Source: Paenibacillus sp. R14(2021) (GTDB lineage: Bacteria; Bacillota; Bacilli; Paenibacillales; Paenibacillaceae). Taken from it: a stretch of DNA of 64,000 bases. The notes beneath the pieces are model-generated. The model was not told where the DNA came from, did no database searches, and worked only from the letters and a program-made list of their open reading frames with translations. A program made the translations under genes and the position numbers. Location of the stretch: contig NZ_CP080269.1 in assembly GCF_019431355.1 (NCBI RefSeq), forward strand, positions 3,257,001 to 3,321,000. Direction: 5' to 3'. Positions 32,323 through 41,362 of this stretch are shown here, one piece after another. Position 1 is the stretch's first letter. Each line of letters begins with the position of its first letter.

Positions 32323-34164
32323 CTAGAACCGGTACAACCGCCGGTCCTCCGCCTCGCGCACCCACACCTGCATGAAGCCCGCTTCGCGGTTGTCCCATGC
32401 ATAGTACGGCACAAGCACGCACGGCTTGCCTTCGCTCTCCCTGCCGTGCAACACTGTCACGCCGCCAAGCAGCTCGCCGCGATGCTCCGCCGCGAACGGC
32501 TCCTGCGCGGACAGGGCGAAGCCGTCATAGTCCAGCCCGGCATTGTCGGCCTGTTCGGCGCAGTACACGACCGGACCGCGCTGAATCGCGATCCGGCCGC
32601 GGTTCGCTTCAACCTCCGAGCGGGAACGCACCGTCTCCACCGGCATATCGAGCGCAAGCTCAATCGTATCGCCCGGCGTCCAGTGCCGGTTCAGCACGAT
32701 GTAGCCTTTCTCCGCCAGCGCCTCTGTGCCGGTGACATGCTCGCCCTGCGCGGAAACCCGATAGCCTCTGCACCAGCCCGGCAGGCGGAGCCGCACCGTG
32801 AAATTGCCCGCCTGCTCCGGGGATACGGTCAGCACAATGCGGCCGTCCCACGGATACGCCGTGGACTGAACCATCTCCACCTTTGCGCCGTTTGCCGCTA
32901 CCACTGTTGCCGTGCTGCTCATATACTGATTGACCGTGATGCCATCCTCTGCTACGGCATACGCGTACTGGCCGATGGACGGCAGGAAACGGGCCAAATT
33001 CGTCGGACAGCAGGACGTGTGAAACCAGTCGACGCGATGATGCTCCCCCTTCGAAGCGAGCGGGTTCACGTAGAAGAACTTGTCGCCGGACAGCGAGATG
33101 CCCGACAAGGCGCCGTTGTACATCTCCCGCTCCACAAGATCGGCATATTTCCCGTCGCCGTGCAGCAGGTTCATCCGGTGATTCCAGAATGCCATCGCGA
33201 TCGCGGCGCAGGTCTCGCAATACGCCGATTCGTTCGGCAGGTCATAATCATGCGTGAAGCCTTCGTTATGCACGGAAGGTCCGATTCCCCCCGTCACATA
33301 CATATTGCGTTCCACCGTATGTGCCCACACCCGGTCCAGCGCATCCATGTAAGCCGAATCGCCGGAGGCCAAGACTACGTCTGCCATGGCGGTATACAGA
33401 TACATCGCGCGGACCGCATGTCCCTTCACTTCCTGGATGTCGCGCACCGGAACGTCGTCCTGGCAGTAAGCCGGACCCCAGTCCGGCTTATCCCAGATCG
33501 CTCCGACGCCGTGGCCGTGGCCCCGCTCTTCGAGCAGCCACAGCGCCAGCTTCCAGTAGCGCTCCTCGCCCGTGGCGCGGAACAGCTTCACGAGCGCGAG
33601 CTCGATCTCTTCGTGCCCCTCCGCCCAGTGGCGCTTGCCGGGGCCGAATATCGTGTCGTAATGGTCGGCCATACGGCAGGCCACATCCAGCAGCTCGCAC
33701 TTGCCGGTTGCTTCGTAATACGCGACTGCCGCCTCGATAAGATGGCCGCCGTTGTACATCTCGTGCTTCTCCATATCCGTCCACTTGAGCGCCGGCGCTT
33801 CCAGCGTGTAATACGTAGAGAGATATCCGTCCTCTTCCTGCGCGGCGGCAATCAGCGCAATAATCCGGTCGATCTCCGCTTCCAGCTCGGCATCGCGCTC
33901 CGTCATGAGGGCGTACGCCGCACCTTCCAGCACCTTGTATACGTCGGAATCGTTATAGTACATACCCTCGAATTTGCCTTCGATGAGCCCGCCTGCCAGC
34001 GCGAAATTCGCGATCCGGTTCGTCTCCTCGCACTTGGTGAGGCATACCTTGATCGTGACGTTCTTCAGCACTTCGAGCCGCGGGCGCCAGAACGCATCGT
34101 CAATGACGACCTTGGAGAACGGCACGCCCTGCCAGCCCTTCACCGGATTTCCTACCTTCGACAT
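32323..34164 (-). CDS. GH127 beta-L-arabinofuranosidase
   Basis: A 613-residue cytosolic enzyme of the HypBA1 family, which releases L-arabinofuranose from beta-1,2-linked arabino-oligosaccharides of plant extensins. The zinc/thiolate active site is visible: SAYCETCAAIAMAFWNHRM (Glu317, Cys319 from my start) and FHTSCCPTNLARFLPSIG (Cys385, Cys386; the first Cys of the pair is the nucleophile in HypBA1). An (alpha/alpha)6 barrel is followed by beta domains. The ATG at 34164 has AGGGAGG nine bases upstream; another ATG two codons earlier is too close. Last gene of the operon after two permeases, so it should hydrolyse the imported sugar. Confidence 0.92.
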   Translation of the reverse strand: MSKVGNPVKGWQGVPFSKVVIDDAFWRPRLEVLKNVTIKVCLTKCEETNRIANFALAGGLIEGKFEGMYYNDSDVYKVLEGAAYALMTERDAELEAEIDRIIALIAAAQEEDGYLSTYYTLEAPALKWTDMEKHEMYNGGHLIEAAVAYYEATGKCELLDVACRMADHYDTIFGPGKRHWAEGHEEIELALVKLFRATGEERYWKLALWLLEERGHGHGVGAIWDKPDWGPAYCQDDVPVRDIQEVKGHAVRAMYLYTAMADVVLASGDSAYMDALDRVWAHTVERNMYVTGGIGPSVHNEGFTHDYDLPNESAYCETCAAIAMAFWNHRMNLLHGDGKYADLVEREMYNGALSGISLSGDKFFYVNPLASKGEHHRVDWFHTSCCPTNLARFLPSIGQYAYAVAEDGITVNQYMSSTATVVAANGAKVEMVQSTAYPWDGRIVLTVSPEQAGNFTVRLRLPGWCRGYRVSAQGEHVTGTEALAEKGYIVLNRHWTPGDTIELALDMPVETVRSRSEVEANRGRIAIQRGPVVYCAEQADNAGLDYDGFALSAQEPFAAEHRGELLGGVTVLHGRESEGKPCVLVPYYAWDNREAGFMQVWVREAEDRRLYRF

Positions 34165-34207
34165 GCGCATAACCCTCCCTGATTCATTCGCCTTGCCCTA
34201 ACCTCTA

Positions 34208-35038
34208 CTACCCTTTCAACCCTGTAAGCGTAATCCCTTCCAGGAAATAGCGCTGTCCGACGAGAAATACGACGACGCAGGGCAGAACGACGGCCGCCGA
34301 TGCCGCCATAAGCAGATCCCACTGGGCGGTGTAACTGCCTTGGAACATCTGCAGACCGAGCGCAAGCGTGAAGCGGCTGTCGCTCTTCAAGTAAATAAGC
34401 GGCCCCATGAAATCATTCCACGAGCCGAGGAACGTAAACAGCGCGACGACGATGACCGCGGAGCGGCTGAGCGGCAGCAGAATGCGCCAGTAAATTTGAA
34501 AATAATTCGCTCCGTCCACGAACGCCGCCTCGTCGAAATCGCGCGGAATCGTTAAGTAGAACTGGCGCAGCAGGAAGATATTGAAGATGCCTCCGCCGAA
34601 ATACGCCGGGACGATCAGCGGATAGAATGTATCGTAGAAGCCGATCGTCTTCCAGCCGAGGAAGCTTGGAATGAGCGTCACGGCGCCAGGCAGCATCATC
34701 GCGGACATGAGCACTGCGAAGACCGCGTCGCGCCCCTTCCAGCGGATGCGCGAGAAGCCGAACGCGGCGACAGTGCTCGAGACGACCGTGCCGAGCAGGA
34801 CGCCGGCGACGATAATGAACGTGTTGGTGAAGAACGTGCCGAACGGTAAGACCGTCAGCGCTTCCTTGAAGTTCTCGAGATGGAACGGCCTCGGAATCCA
34901 TTCCGGCGGCATGATGAAGATTTGGGACAGATCCATGACGGAGCTGCGCAGCAGCCACACGAACGGCACGATGAACATCACGGATACGATCAGCAGGGCA
35001 ATATAGCCCCCCGTAAGCTTAAGCCTGGACTCTCTCAT
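34208..35038 (-). CDS. carbohydrate ABC transporter permease (MalG type)
   Basis: A 276-residue protein with six spans. PPEWIPRPFHLENFKEALTV is typical for the first periplasmic loop, and the EAA docking loop is DEAAFVDGANYFQIYWRILL followed by PLSRSAVIVVALF. Ends QRYFLEGITLTGLKG. Its start overlaps the stop of the upstream permease by 4 bp. Works with the binding protein at 36071 and a shared MsmX-type ATPase encoded elsewhere. Confidence 0.9.
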   Translation of the reverse strand: MRESRLKLTGGYIALLIVSVMFIVPFVWLLRSSVMDLSQIFIMPPEWIPRPFHLENFKEALTVLPFGTFFTNTFIIVAGVLLGTVVSSTVAAFGFSRIRWKGRDAVFAVLMSAMMLPGAVTLIPSFLGWKTIGFYDTFYPLIVPAYFGGGIFNIFLLRQFYLTIPRDFDEAAFVDGANYFQIYWRILLPLSRSAVIVVALFTFLGSWNDFMGPLIYLKSDSRFTLALGLQMFQGSYTAQWDLLMAASAAVVLPCVVVFLVGQRYFLEGITLTGLKG

Positions 35039-35973
35039 GCTTTATCCCCCTCGTAATAGACCCAGGACTTCGAGGTTTTGAATACGATAAACGTAAAGAT
35101 CAAAATGATAACGAACAACACCCATGCCAGCGCCGAAGCGTAGCCCATTTCCGTATCCCGGAACGCGGTGCGCCACAGATAAAACACGAAGAACAAACTC
35201 TTGTTGTTCGGGCCGCCCTGCGTCAGGATGTACGCTTCGCTGAATACCTGGAAGGAGCCGATGATCGTCATGATCGTGTTGAAGAAAATCGTCGGCGTCA
35301 CCATTGGAATCGTAATATGCCGCAGCTTGTGCATCCAGCCGCCGCCGTCGACGTCGATGGCTTCGTAATATTGCTTCGGAATGCCCGAAAGTCCCGCCAG
35401 GAAAATGATGACGGTGCCGCCGATGCCCCACAGCGTGGTGAGCACGATCGACGGAATGACGCTGGCTTCGCCGAACAACCAGTCGCTCGTCGGCAGATGC
35501 AGCTTCTGGAGCACCGTATTGACGAGGCCGAGATCCGGATTCAGCAGCCACAGCCAGATCATCGAAGACGCCACCGCCGGCACAATGCTCGGAAGATAGA
35601 TAATGGTCCGGAACACGGACCGTCCCTTAACGTTCATATTCAGCAAAAGCGCTAGGAAGAACGAGATAATAATGACCGCAGGCACGCGTAGAATGACAAA
35701 GTAGAACGTCGTGCTGAGCGATTGGTAGAACAGCTCGTCCCCGCCCGAGAACAGCTTCGCGTAATTGTCGAATCCGATAAATGCCGTCTTCGCCTTGAAG
35801 ACGTTGTAATCCGTCAAGCTGAGATAGAAGCTTGCGACCATAGGTCCGAACGTAAAAATCAAGAAGCCCAAAATCGCCGGCGACGTGAACAGCAAGCCGT
35901 AGAAGAGCGCCTTGCGCTCCCTTGCCGAGCTTTTCTTCCTGGCCGGTTTCATCTGCAAAGCCGGAACCTCCAT
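35035..35973 (-). CDS. carbohydrate ABC transporter permease (MalF/UgpA type)
   Basis: A 312-residue protein with six spans; TSPAILGFLIFTFGPMVASF and LTDYNVFKAKTAFIGFDNYA are characteristic. The EAA loop is YEAIDVDGGGWMHKLRHITI. AGGAGG seven bases before the ATG at 35973 selects this start over an in-frame Met 27 codons upstream. It follows the binding-protein gene by about 100 bases and overlaps the next permease. Confidence 0.9.
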   Translation of the reverse strand: MEVPALQMKPARKKSSARERKALFYGLLFTSPAILGFLIFTFGPMVASFYLSLTDYNVFKAKTAFIGFDNYAKLFSGGDELFYQSLSTTFYFVILRVPAVIIISFFLALLLNMNVKGRSVFRTIIYLPSIVPAVASSMIWLWLLNPDLGLVNTVLQKLHLPTSDWLFGEASVIPSIVLTTLWGIGGTVIIFLAGLSGIPKQYYEAIDVDGGGWMHKLRHITIPMVTPTIFFNTIMTIIGSFQVFSEAYILTQGGPNNKSLFFVFYLWRTAFRDTEMGYASALAWVLFVIILIFTFIVFKTSKSWVYYEGDKA

Positions 35974-36070
35974 GCCGATCCCTCCTGTCGTTAAAGCAAA
36001 GGACGGCGTCCTTAGGCAAGAACCGCCGCCCTCTATGCCTTTGCGTTTCGTCATTTATTGCCGCCGGACT

Positions 36071-37516
36071 CTACTTCACGTCCCGGCGTCCTTGCACCTG
36101 CTCTTGTGCTTTCGCGGCAACCGCATCCAACGCTTCCTTAGCGGATTGCTTGCCAAGCCATACTTTATCGAGTGCCGGATTGATGGCATCCATGATTTTG
36201 TTGAAGTTCTTGACATACGCCGTCGGCGTCGCGTGACTGTGGTTCAGCAGCATGTCGATGACTGCGCCCTTGTAGCCGGAAGGACGGGACGGCAGGTTTT
36301 GTGTCCATTGGGCCAGCTTGTTGGCATCTGTGTACCAATCCTTATGGGAAGGCATCCAGAGGCCTGCCTTTATAACATCCACCGAAGCATCCGGATCGAT
36401 CAGCGCCTTGAGCAATTCCCACGCTTCCTGCGGGTGCTTGGTCGACTTGAAGATGGAGAACATGCCGGCTACGACGGTCGTTACCGGCTCCTTTAACACC
36501 GGCATCGGGGCCACGTTGTAATTAAATTTGGACTGAGCAAGACTCGCGGCTGCCCATTGCCCGTCGAAAGCCATGGCGACTTTCTTCGTCTGCAGCGCGA
36601 CATTCGTACCCGGAATGTTCTTTGATTGCAGCGGGGACGGAGCCACATGGTACACGTTGATCAGATCGGCCATCTTTTGGATCGCCTCGACCGCTTCCGG
36701 CTCGTTAAGTCCCAGCTTCTTGCCGTCTTCCGAGAGGAAATCCCCGCCGTTGGAGTAGATGAAGTTGCTGTAGACACCCCACCACGTCGGCAAGTTGATG
36801 CCGAATTGCTTGATGTTTTTCGGATCGAAGCCTTCCTCGGCAGCGTTGCGGCCTTTATTGTCGATCGTCAACTTCTTCGCGACGTCTACGAACTGGTCCC
36901 ATTTCCACGCCCCAGCAGGATCTGCCGGCGGCGGCTCGATGCCCGCAGCCTTGAACACGTCTTCGTTATAGTACAGCACGAACGTTTCCGGCCCCGGTCC
37001 GATCCCGATCACGTTGCCGGGCTGCGAGGAGTACGTAATGTTCGGCACCAGCGCGTCAGGCGTGATTTCCGTGTCCTTGGACAGGTAGTCTTGCAAATTC
37101 ACGAACTTGCCCTGCTCGGCCAGCGGATAAGCAATCGTAGCCGATTCCATCATGGCGACGTCCGGCTCGTCGTTGCCGGCAACCATCGTCGTCAGCTTCG
37201 TATCGTAATCGGCGCTGATCGCCTGAAATTCCACGTTAATATTCGGATGCTTCTTCTCGAACTTTTCGATGGCGAATTTATACGATGCAACCTCTTGCGG
37301 CGCGCCCCAGCCTGTTAACCGAAGCTGAATCTTCTCCCCGTTGCCCGCGTCGGCCGATCCGGCGTTCGTGTCCTGACCAGCATCGCTGCTGCCTGCAGCA
37401 TTATTATTCGTATTGGCATTACCGCCGTCCGACTTCGTGCAGCCGGTCAAGATGGCGATACTCGACAGCATGACGACCAAGAGCACGGAAACAAATTTCC
37501 ATTGATTTCTTACCAT
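36071..37516 (-). CDS. extracellular solute-binding lipoprotein (family 1, arabino-oligosaccharide-type operon)
   Basis: A 481-residue lipoprotein. From the start at 37516 (GAGAGGGG upstream) the signal leads to the lipobox AILTGC, Cys26, then an Asn/Ala/Gly-rich linker. The mature domain shows IQLRLTGWGAPQEVASYKFA, INVEFQAISADYDTKLTTMV and NDEPDVAMMESATIAYPLAE, typical of CUT1 binding proteins. Two earlier in-frame starts would add a region without signal character. It captures the oligosaccharide processed by the GH127 enzyme in the same operon. A cre-like site lies 76 bases upstream. Confidence 0.88.
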   Translation of the reverse strand: MVRNQWKFVSVLLVVMLSSIAILTGCTKSDGGNANTNNNAAGSSDAGQDTNAGSADAGNGEKIQLRLTGWGAPQEVASYKFAIEKFEKKHPNINVEFQAISADYDTKLTTMVAGNDEPDVAMMESATIAYPLAEQGKFVNLQDYLSKDTEITPDALVPNITYSSQPGNVIGIGPGPETFVLYYNEDVFKAAGIEPPPADPAGAWKWDQFVDVAKKLTIDNKGRNAAEEGFDPKNIKQFGINLPTWWGVYSNFIYSNGGDFLSEDGKKLGLNEPEAVEAIQKMADLINVYHVAPSPLQSKNIPGTNVALQTKKVAMAFDGQWAAASLAQSKFNYNVAPMPVLKEPVTTVVAGMFSIFKSTKHPQEAWELLKALIDPDASVDVIKAGLWMPSHKDWYTDANKLAQWTQNLPSRPSGYKGAVIDMLLNHSHATPTAYVKNFNKIMDAINPALDKVWLGKQSAKEALDAVAAKAQEQVQGRRDVK

Positions 37517-37591
37517 GAATAACGAGCCCCTCTCTGCTTTCATCGTTGTTCGCTCATAGCTGCAGTCTATGATGGTTTTATTGTAAGGGAC

Positions 37592-37606
37592 AGACAGCGC
37601 TTTCAA
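37592..37606 (-). promoter_or_regulatory. cre-like catabolite repression site
   Basis: Minus strand TTGAAAGCGCTGTCT fits the Bacillus cre consensus WTGNAANCGNWNNCW at every defined position. It overlaps a -35-like TTGAAA upstream of the binding-protein gene (a TACAAT follows after 15 bases), a placement suited to CcpA repression of the transporter and GH127 genes. Confidence 0.6.
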
Positions 37607-37632
37607 AACCCGAACATTTCTAGAATGGTGGA

Positions 37633-39411
37633 CTAATATTGGGTGTTGTGCGGCAAATGGATGATGACGCTGGTACCTTCGCCCGGCGCGGAATCGATCC
37701 GGATCCCGTAGACATCCCCGTAAGCCATCTGGATGCGTGAAATCGTATTTTTAATGCCGATCGAGGCCGATTCCTTGTAGAGAATGCCGTCAATGCCTTC
37801 CTTGCTGATCCCGCGTCCGTTGTCGCGAATTTCGAAATACCGGCTCCCGCTCTCCGTCCAGCCGCGAATCATGATGATGCCGCCCGCATCCAGCTGGCTG
37901 AACCCGTGCAGAATGGCGTTCTCGACGAACGGCTGGAAAAGCAGGCGCGGCAGCTTCTCTTCGTAAAGCGCAGGCTCGATGTCGTAGCTGACGCTGAATT
38001 TGCCTTCGAACCGGGCGGACATGATGAAGAAGTAGTTCCGCATCCACTCCAGCTCCTCCGACAGATGAACGGCCCCCCAATCCTTGCGGGACGTATAATG
38101 CAGCATATTGGACAAGCCGACGAGCATCTTGCTTAGTTCCTTCTGGTTGTTCTCGATCGCGGTCCAATTCATGATGTTGAGTGTGTTGTACAGGAAGTGA
38201 GGATTCATCTGCATGTTCAGCGCGTGAATCTCGGCTTCCTTCTCCTTTAGCTTTATCTCGTAATTCTCCTTGACCAGCATATGGATCCGGTCGTTCATCC
38301 GGTTGAACCGCTGCGACAGCAGGCCGAACTCGTCGTTGCGGTCCACGTCGACCCGCGTCTGAAAATCGCCCTCGCCGACGGATCGCATCGCTCCCATCAG
38401 CTTCTTCATCGGACCGGTCATCCGGCCGAGAATGAAGTACGCGAACAACAGCGCGACGCCGATCAGGATAAGCGCGATGACGATTGTCGACGTGCGGATG
38501 ATTGGCACCAGGCTGCTGACGAGCGCCGACTCCGGCGTAATGACGATGGACAGCCAGCCCGTCACCTCCGAGCGGTCGAAGCAGACGATCATGTTCTGCC
38601 CGTTCATCTTGATTCGCTGCGTTCCGCTGCCCTGTACGCGGAAAGCAGCGATCCAGCTCTGCTTGTCGCGCTTCGTGATTTGGGATTTGCCGCTCGATGC
38701 GACCACGATATCGTTCGGATCGAGCACCATGTAGCTGGAGCCGGACGGGATGCTTTTCTCGAACAGCTCGTCCAGCACTGTGGACTTGTAGCTGATCGTC
38801 AGCACGGGGCGCTCGATCTCCGGCTTCAGCTTGACCAGCGTGCTGTCCTCGAGATGCGAGAAATTCAGCAGCCGCGTCGCCGAGAATAAATACCTGAAAT
38901 CGATTGTCCCCGCCTCCAGCCAGGGTTGGTCGAACATCGTGATGAAATCGTACGTCGGATACCAGACCATTTTGCCCGCCGCCGCTTCGGCTTCCCGGTA
39001 CAGCTGCGACTTCGTCGGGTCGCCTTGGGGCAGCGAACGCGAGGCGCCGAAGTTAAAGTACGAGGTCCACAGCTGCACGTTGTAGACGTCCTCGTTCTGA
39101 GAGAAGTACTTGCTTAGAATCGCGGTAATTTGGCGATCGGCTGCAACGAGCTCTTCCCCCTTGTCCGGATCAAGCTTGCTGAAAATATCGTATAAATCCT
39201 TGTCGACGAATAATGCCCGGCTGCTCTGGTCCGCCACGCCGAGCTTCGTATCGATCACCTCGTTGTTTTTCTGCACGACGGCATACACGTTCTTCTGGGC
39301 CTGCTCCGTGACGACGTTCAGGCTCGTCCGGTAAAACAAGGTGCTCAGCACCAAGAGAGGCAGGGCAATCAGAACGAGATAGCTGAGCAGCAGACGCGCG
39401 CGAAAGGTCAT
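37633..39411 (-). CDS. YesM-type sensor histidine kinase of the GH127 locus
   Basis: A 592-residue membrane kinase. First span LLLSYLVLIALPLLVLSTLF, a long extracellular part, second span IIRTSTIVIALILIGVALLF, then HAMP (KKLMGAMRSVGEGDFQTRVD). The phospho-His box is MNPHFLYNTLNIMNWTAIEN; ATPase motifs are VENAILHGF, EIRDNGRGISKEG and SIGIKNTISRIQ. Its ATG overlaps the regulator stop (39408-39411), so kinase and regulator are made together. It should sense the sugar outside the cell. Confidence 0.92.
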   Translation of the reverse strand: MTFRARLLLSYLVLIALPLLVLSTLFYRTSLNVVTEQAQKNVYAVVQKNNEVIDTKLGVADQSSRALFVDKDLYDIFSKLDPDKGEELVAADRQITAILSKYFSQNEDVYNVQLWTSYFNFGASRSLPQGDPTKSQLYREAEAAAGKMVWYPTYDFITMFDQPWLEAGTIDFRYLFSATRLLNFSHLEDSTLVKLKPEIERPVLTISYKSTVLDELFEKSIPSGSSYMVLDPNDIVVASSGKSQITKRDKQSWIAAFRVQGSGTQRIKMNGQNMIVCFDRSEVTGWLSIVITPESALVSSLVPIIRTSTIVIALILIGVALLFAYFILGRMTGPMKKLMGAMRSVGEGDFQTRVDVDRNDEFGLLSQRFNRMNDRIHMLVKENYEIKLKEKEAEIHALNMQMNPHFLYNTLNIMNWTAIENNQKELSKMLVGLSNMLHYTSRKDWGAVHLSEELEWMRNYFFIMSARFEGKFSVSYDIEPALYEEKLPRLLFQPFVENAILHGFSQLDAGGIIMIRGWTESGSRYFEIRDNGRGISKEGIDGILYKESASIGIKNTISRIQMAYGDVYGIRIDSAPGEGTSVIIHLPHNTQY

Positions 39412-41027
39412 TCGGCATCCTCATTTCCGGCCTGTGCGTGAGCCATACGCTTATAAGCTTCCGGGGACAACCCCACCTGCTTCTTGAATATACGCGTAAA
39501 ATATTTCGTATCCCGGTAGCCGCACTGCTCCGAGATTTCATAGATTTTGTGCTGCCCGCTCATAAGCAGCGCCTTGGCCCGGCGCATGCGCGCTTCCGCG
39601 ATATGGTCGGAGAACGACCGGCCGGTCCGGCTCTTCATTAACGTGCTGAAATACGATGCGTTGAAGTGAAACTTCTCCGCCGCCATCTCTAAGGTCAGAT
39701 CCTCCCGGTAATGCTCCTGAATCCAGCTTAGGCAGGTATGGATAATCATCTCGCTTCGATCCTGCTTGCTCTCGTTCAGCGACGTATGGATACAGCTCAG
39801 CGCATCCAGCAGCAGCTCCATAAGCTCGCCGCTGCCGCTGCATTCCGGAATTGCGGAAACAGCCGTATCCCCGATAACGCTTCCAATCCGGCGGTCCGTG
39901 ATGTCCCGCGTCCGGCTCTTCACTTTCATCAGCGTCAGCGCCGCGTAATCCCTCATAAGCTTCGGATCCGCATGACCGCCGCAGGCAAGCTCCTCGAAGG
40001 CGCTCCGGCACATGCGTTCTGCGGCCGCCATCGTCGGTTCTTGAAGCGCTTCGAACAGCTGCTCCCCGTCCAGTCGAAATACGGGCTTCGCCCGGACAGT
40101 CAGTGCATCGTAATCGACAACGCCCTGCCACCCGTCGTGAAAAGCATAAGAGAGCGCAGTCTGCGCCCGCTTATGCATTGTCATGATATCGATTTCATAT
40201 GGATCGGCCTCCTGCCTTCCTCCGATACCGTGCGTCAGTGCGCCTGCCGGCAGCAGCTGCTGCTTCCCGGCGATGAGCGCGCCGCGCAGCGCTTGGCGCA
40301 GCTGATCGAAGGGCTCTCCCAGCCGCAAAATCGTGACCAGCTGCGCGCGCTGGTTCCATGCGGTCTGCAGCGCAAACGTAGCGGCTTGTCCGAAGGCCGA
40401 GCCGAGCTGCTCCACTTGCCTCGCAATCGCGTGAAGCGTCTCCGGCTGCAGCTCGTCCTGATTTCCCGTGCGCCTGTCGATCTCCGTCAGCAGGATAGCA
40501 TTCGCCGTTCGCGCGAGCTCCCACTCCTCCAGCTCCGCCCGTTCTCTCGGCGTTAGATTGCCGCTTAGCCACAAGTGCAGCAGCCTGCTGCGGTAAGCGG
40601 AAGAAGCAAGCTCCACGCGCTGCTTCAGCATCTCCGACTCCTCGCGCTGCTTCGATTCTACCGCAATCTGCGCTTCCAGCCGCTGCAGCAGCGCTTCCAC
40701 CTTGTCGGCATCCACCGGCTTCAGCAGATAATCATGCGCGCCGTGACGGAGCGCGATCTGCGCGTATTCGAACAGGTTGTACGCCGATACCATGACGACC
40801 TTTGTTTGAATGCCCTCCTCCTCCAGATGCTTCAAGAAGGCAAGCCCGTCCATATTCGGCATCTGAATGTCGCTCAGCACCACGTCGGGCAGCTCCGAGC
40901 GGACAACCGCAAGCGCCTCCTCTCCGTCCTTGGCAACCGAGACACGCGCCTCCGGCCGCATCGATCGGATCATACCCGCCATCCCTCTCAGATGTCTCGG
41001 CTCGTCGTCCACGATGAGAATGTTCAT
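39408..41027 (-). CDS. YesN-type response regulator of the GH127 locus
   Basis: A 539-residue regulator. Receiver domain: MNILIVDDEPRHLRGMAGMI, phosphoacceptor in VVLSDIQMPNMDG, switch VVMVSAYNLFEYA, Lys in DYLLKPVDADK. The C-terminal AraC domain has LTLEMAAEKFHFNASYFSTL and KIYEISEQCGYRDTKYFTRI, ending VGLSPEAYKRM. First gene of the locus; GAAGGAG precedes the ATG. Overlaps the kinase by 4 bp. Expected to activate the transporter and GH127 genes. Confidence 0.93.
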   Translation of the reverse strand: MNILIVDDEPRHLRGMAGMIRSMRPEARVSVAKDGEEALAVVRSELPDVVLSDIQMPNMDGLAFLKHLEEEGIQTKVVMVSAYNLFEYAQIALRHGAHDYLLKPVDADKVEALLQRLEAQIAVESKQREESEMLKQRVELASSAYRSRLLHLWLSGNLTPRERAELEEWELARTANAILLTEIDRRTGNQDELQPETLHAIARQVEQLGSAFGQAATFALQTAWNQRAQLVTILRLGEPFDQLRQALRGALIAGKQQLLPAGALTHGIGGRQEADPYEIDIMTMHKRAQTALSYAFHDGWQGVVDYDALTVRAKPVFRLDGEQLFEALQEPTMAAAERMCRSAFEELACGGHADPKLMRDYAALTLMKVKSRTRDITDRRIGSVIGDTAVSAIPECSGSGELMELLLDALSCIHTSLNESKQDRSEMIIHTCLSWIQEHYREDLTLEMAAEKFHFNASYFSTLMKSRTGRSFSDHIAEARMRRAKALLMSGQHKIYEISEQCGYRDTKYFTRIFKKQVGLSPEAYKRMAHAQAGNEDAE

Positions 41028-41362
41028 CCCGTTCTCCTTCCCGCGGAAACCGCCAGTAACTCGAACCAGCCGGCGCCCCTCCGATATTTTCTATACAGTA
41101 CTACGTCTTCGAAGCGTTGAACAGAGTATATATTTGCAAGCAGCTGGGATTAACGGCATTAACGTATCCGCGTATAGGCAGTCTAATCATAATCCGGAGG
41201 CGATTTCGCAAGCGACCCTTCATGCGGTTAAACGTTATCCCCATTAAGTCTGCAGCCAAGCTCGACATCTGCGGCCAAATGTTGCATGCTGGTAATAAAA
41301 CGCCGTCGGCCTTAGAAAGCTGCAGCATCATGCTATCCACGGCGACAGGAGGAGTCTTCCAT
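41028..41362. other. divergent intergenic region, YesN / SDR
   Basis: About 335 bases between the leftward YesN gene and the rightward SDR gene. Both promoters should lie here; TATAGA on the minus strand near 41090 is a possible -10, but I see no convincing full promoter. A frame open into the SDR gene exists but has no ribosome binding site of its own. Confidence 0.4.

Noticed and set aside
32446..34182. Long open frame (578 codons) opposite the GH127 gene
   Set aside because: Antisense shadow; the minus strand has an intact, recognised enzyme with active-site residues.
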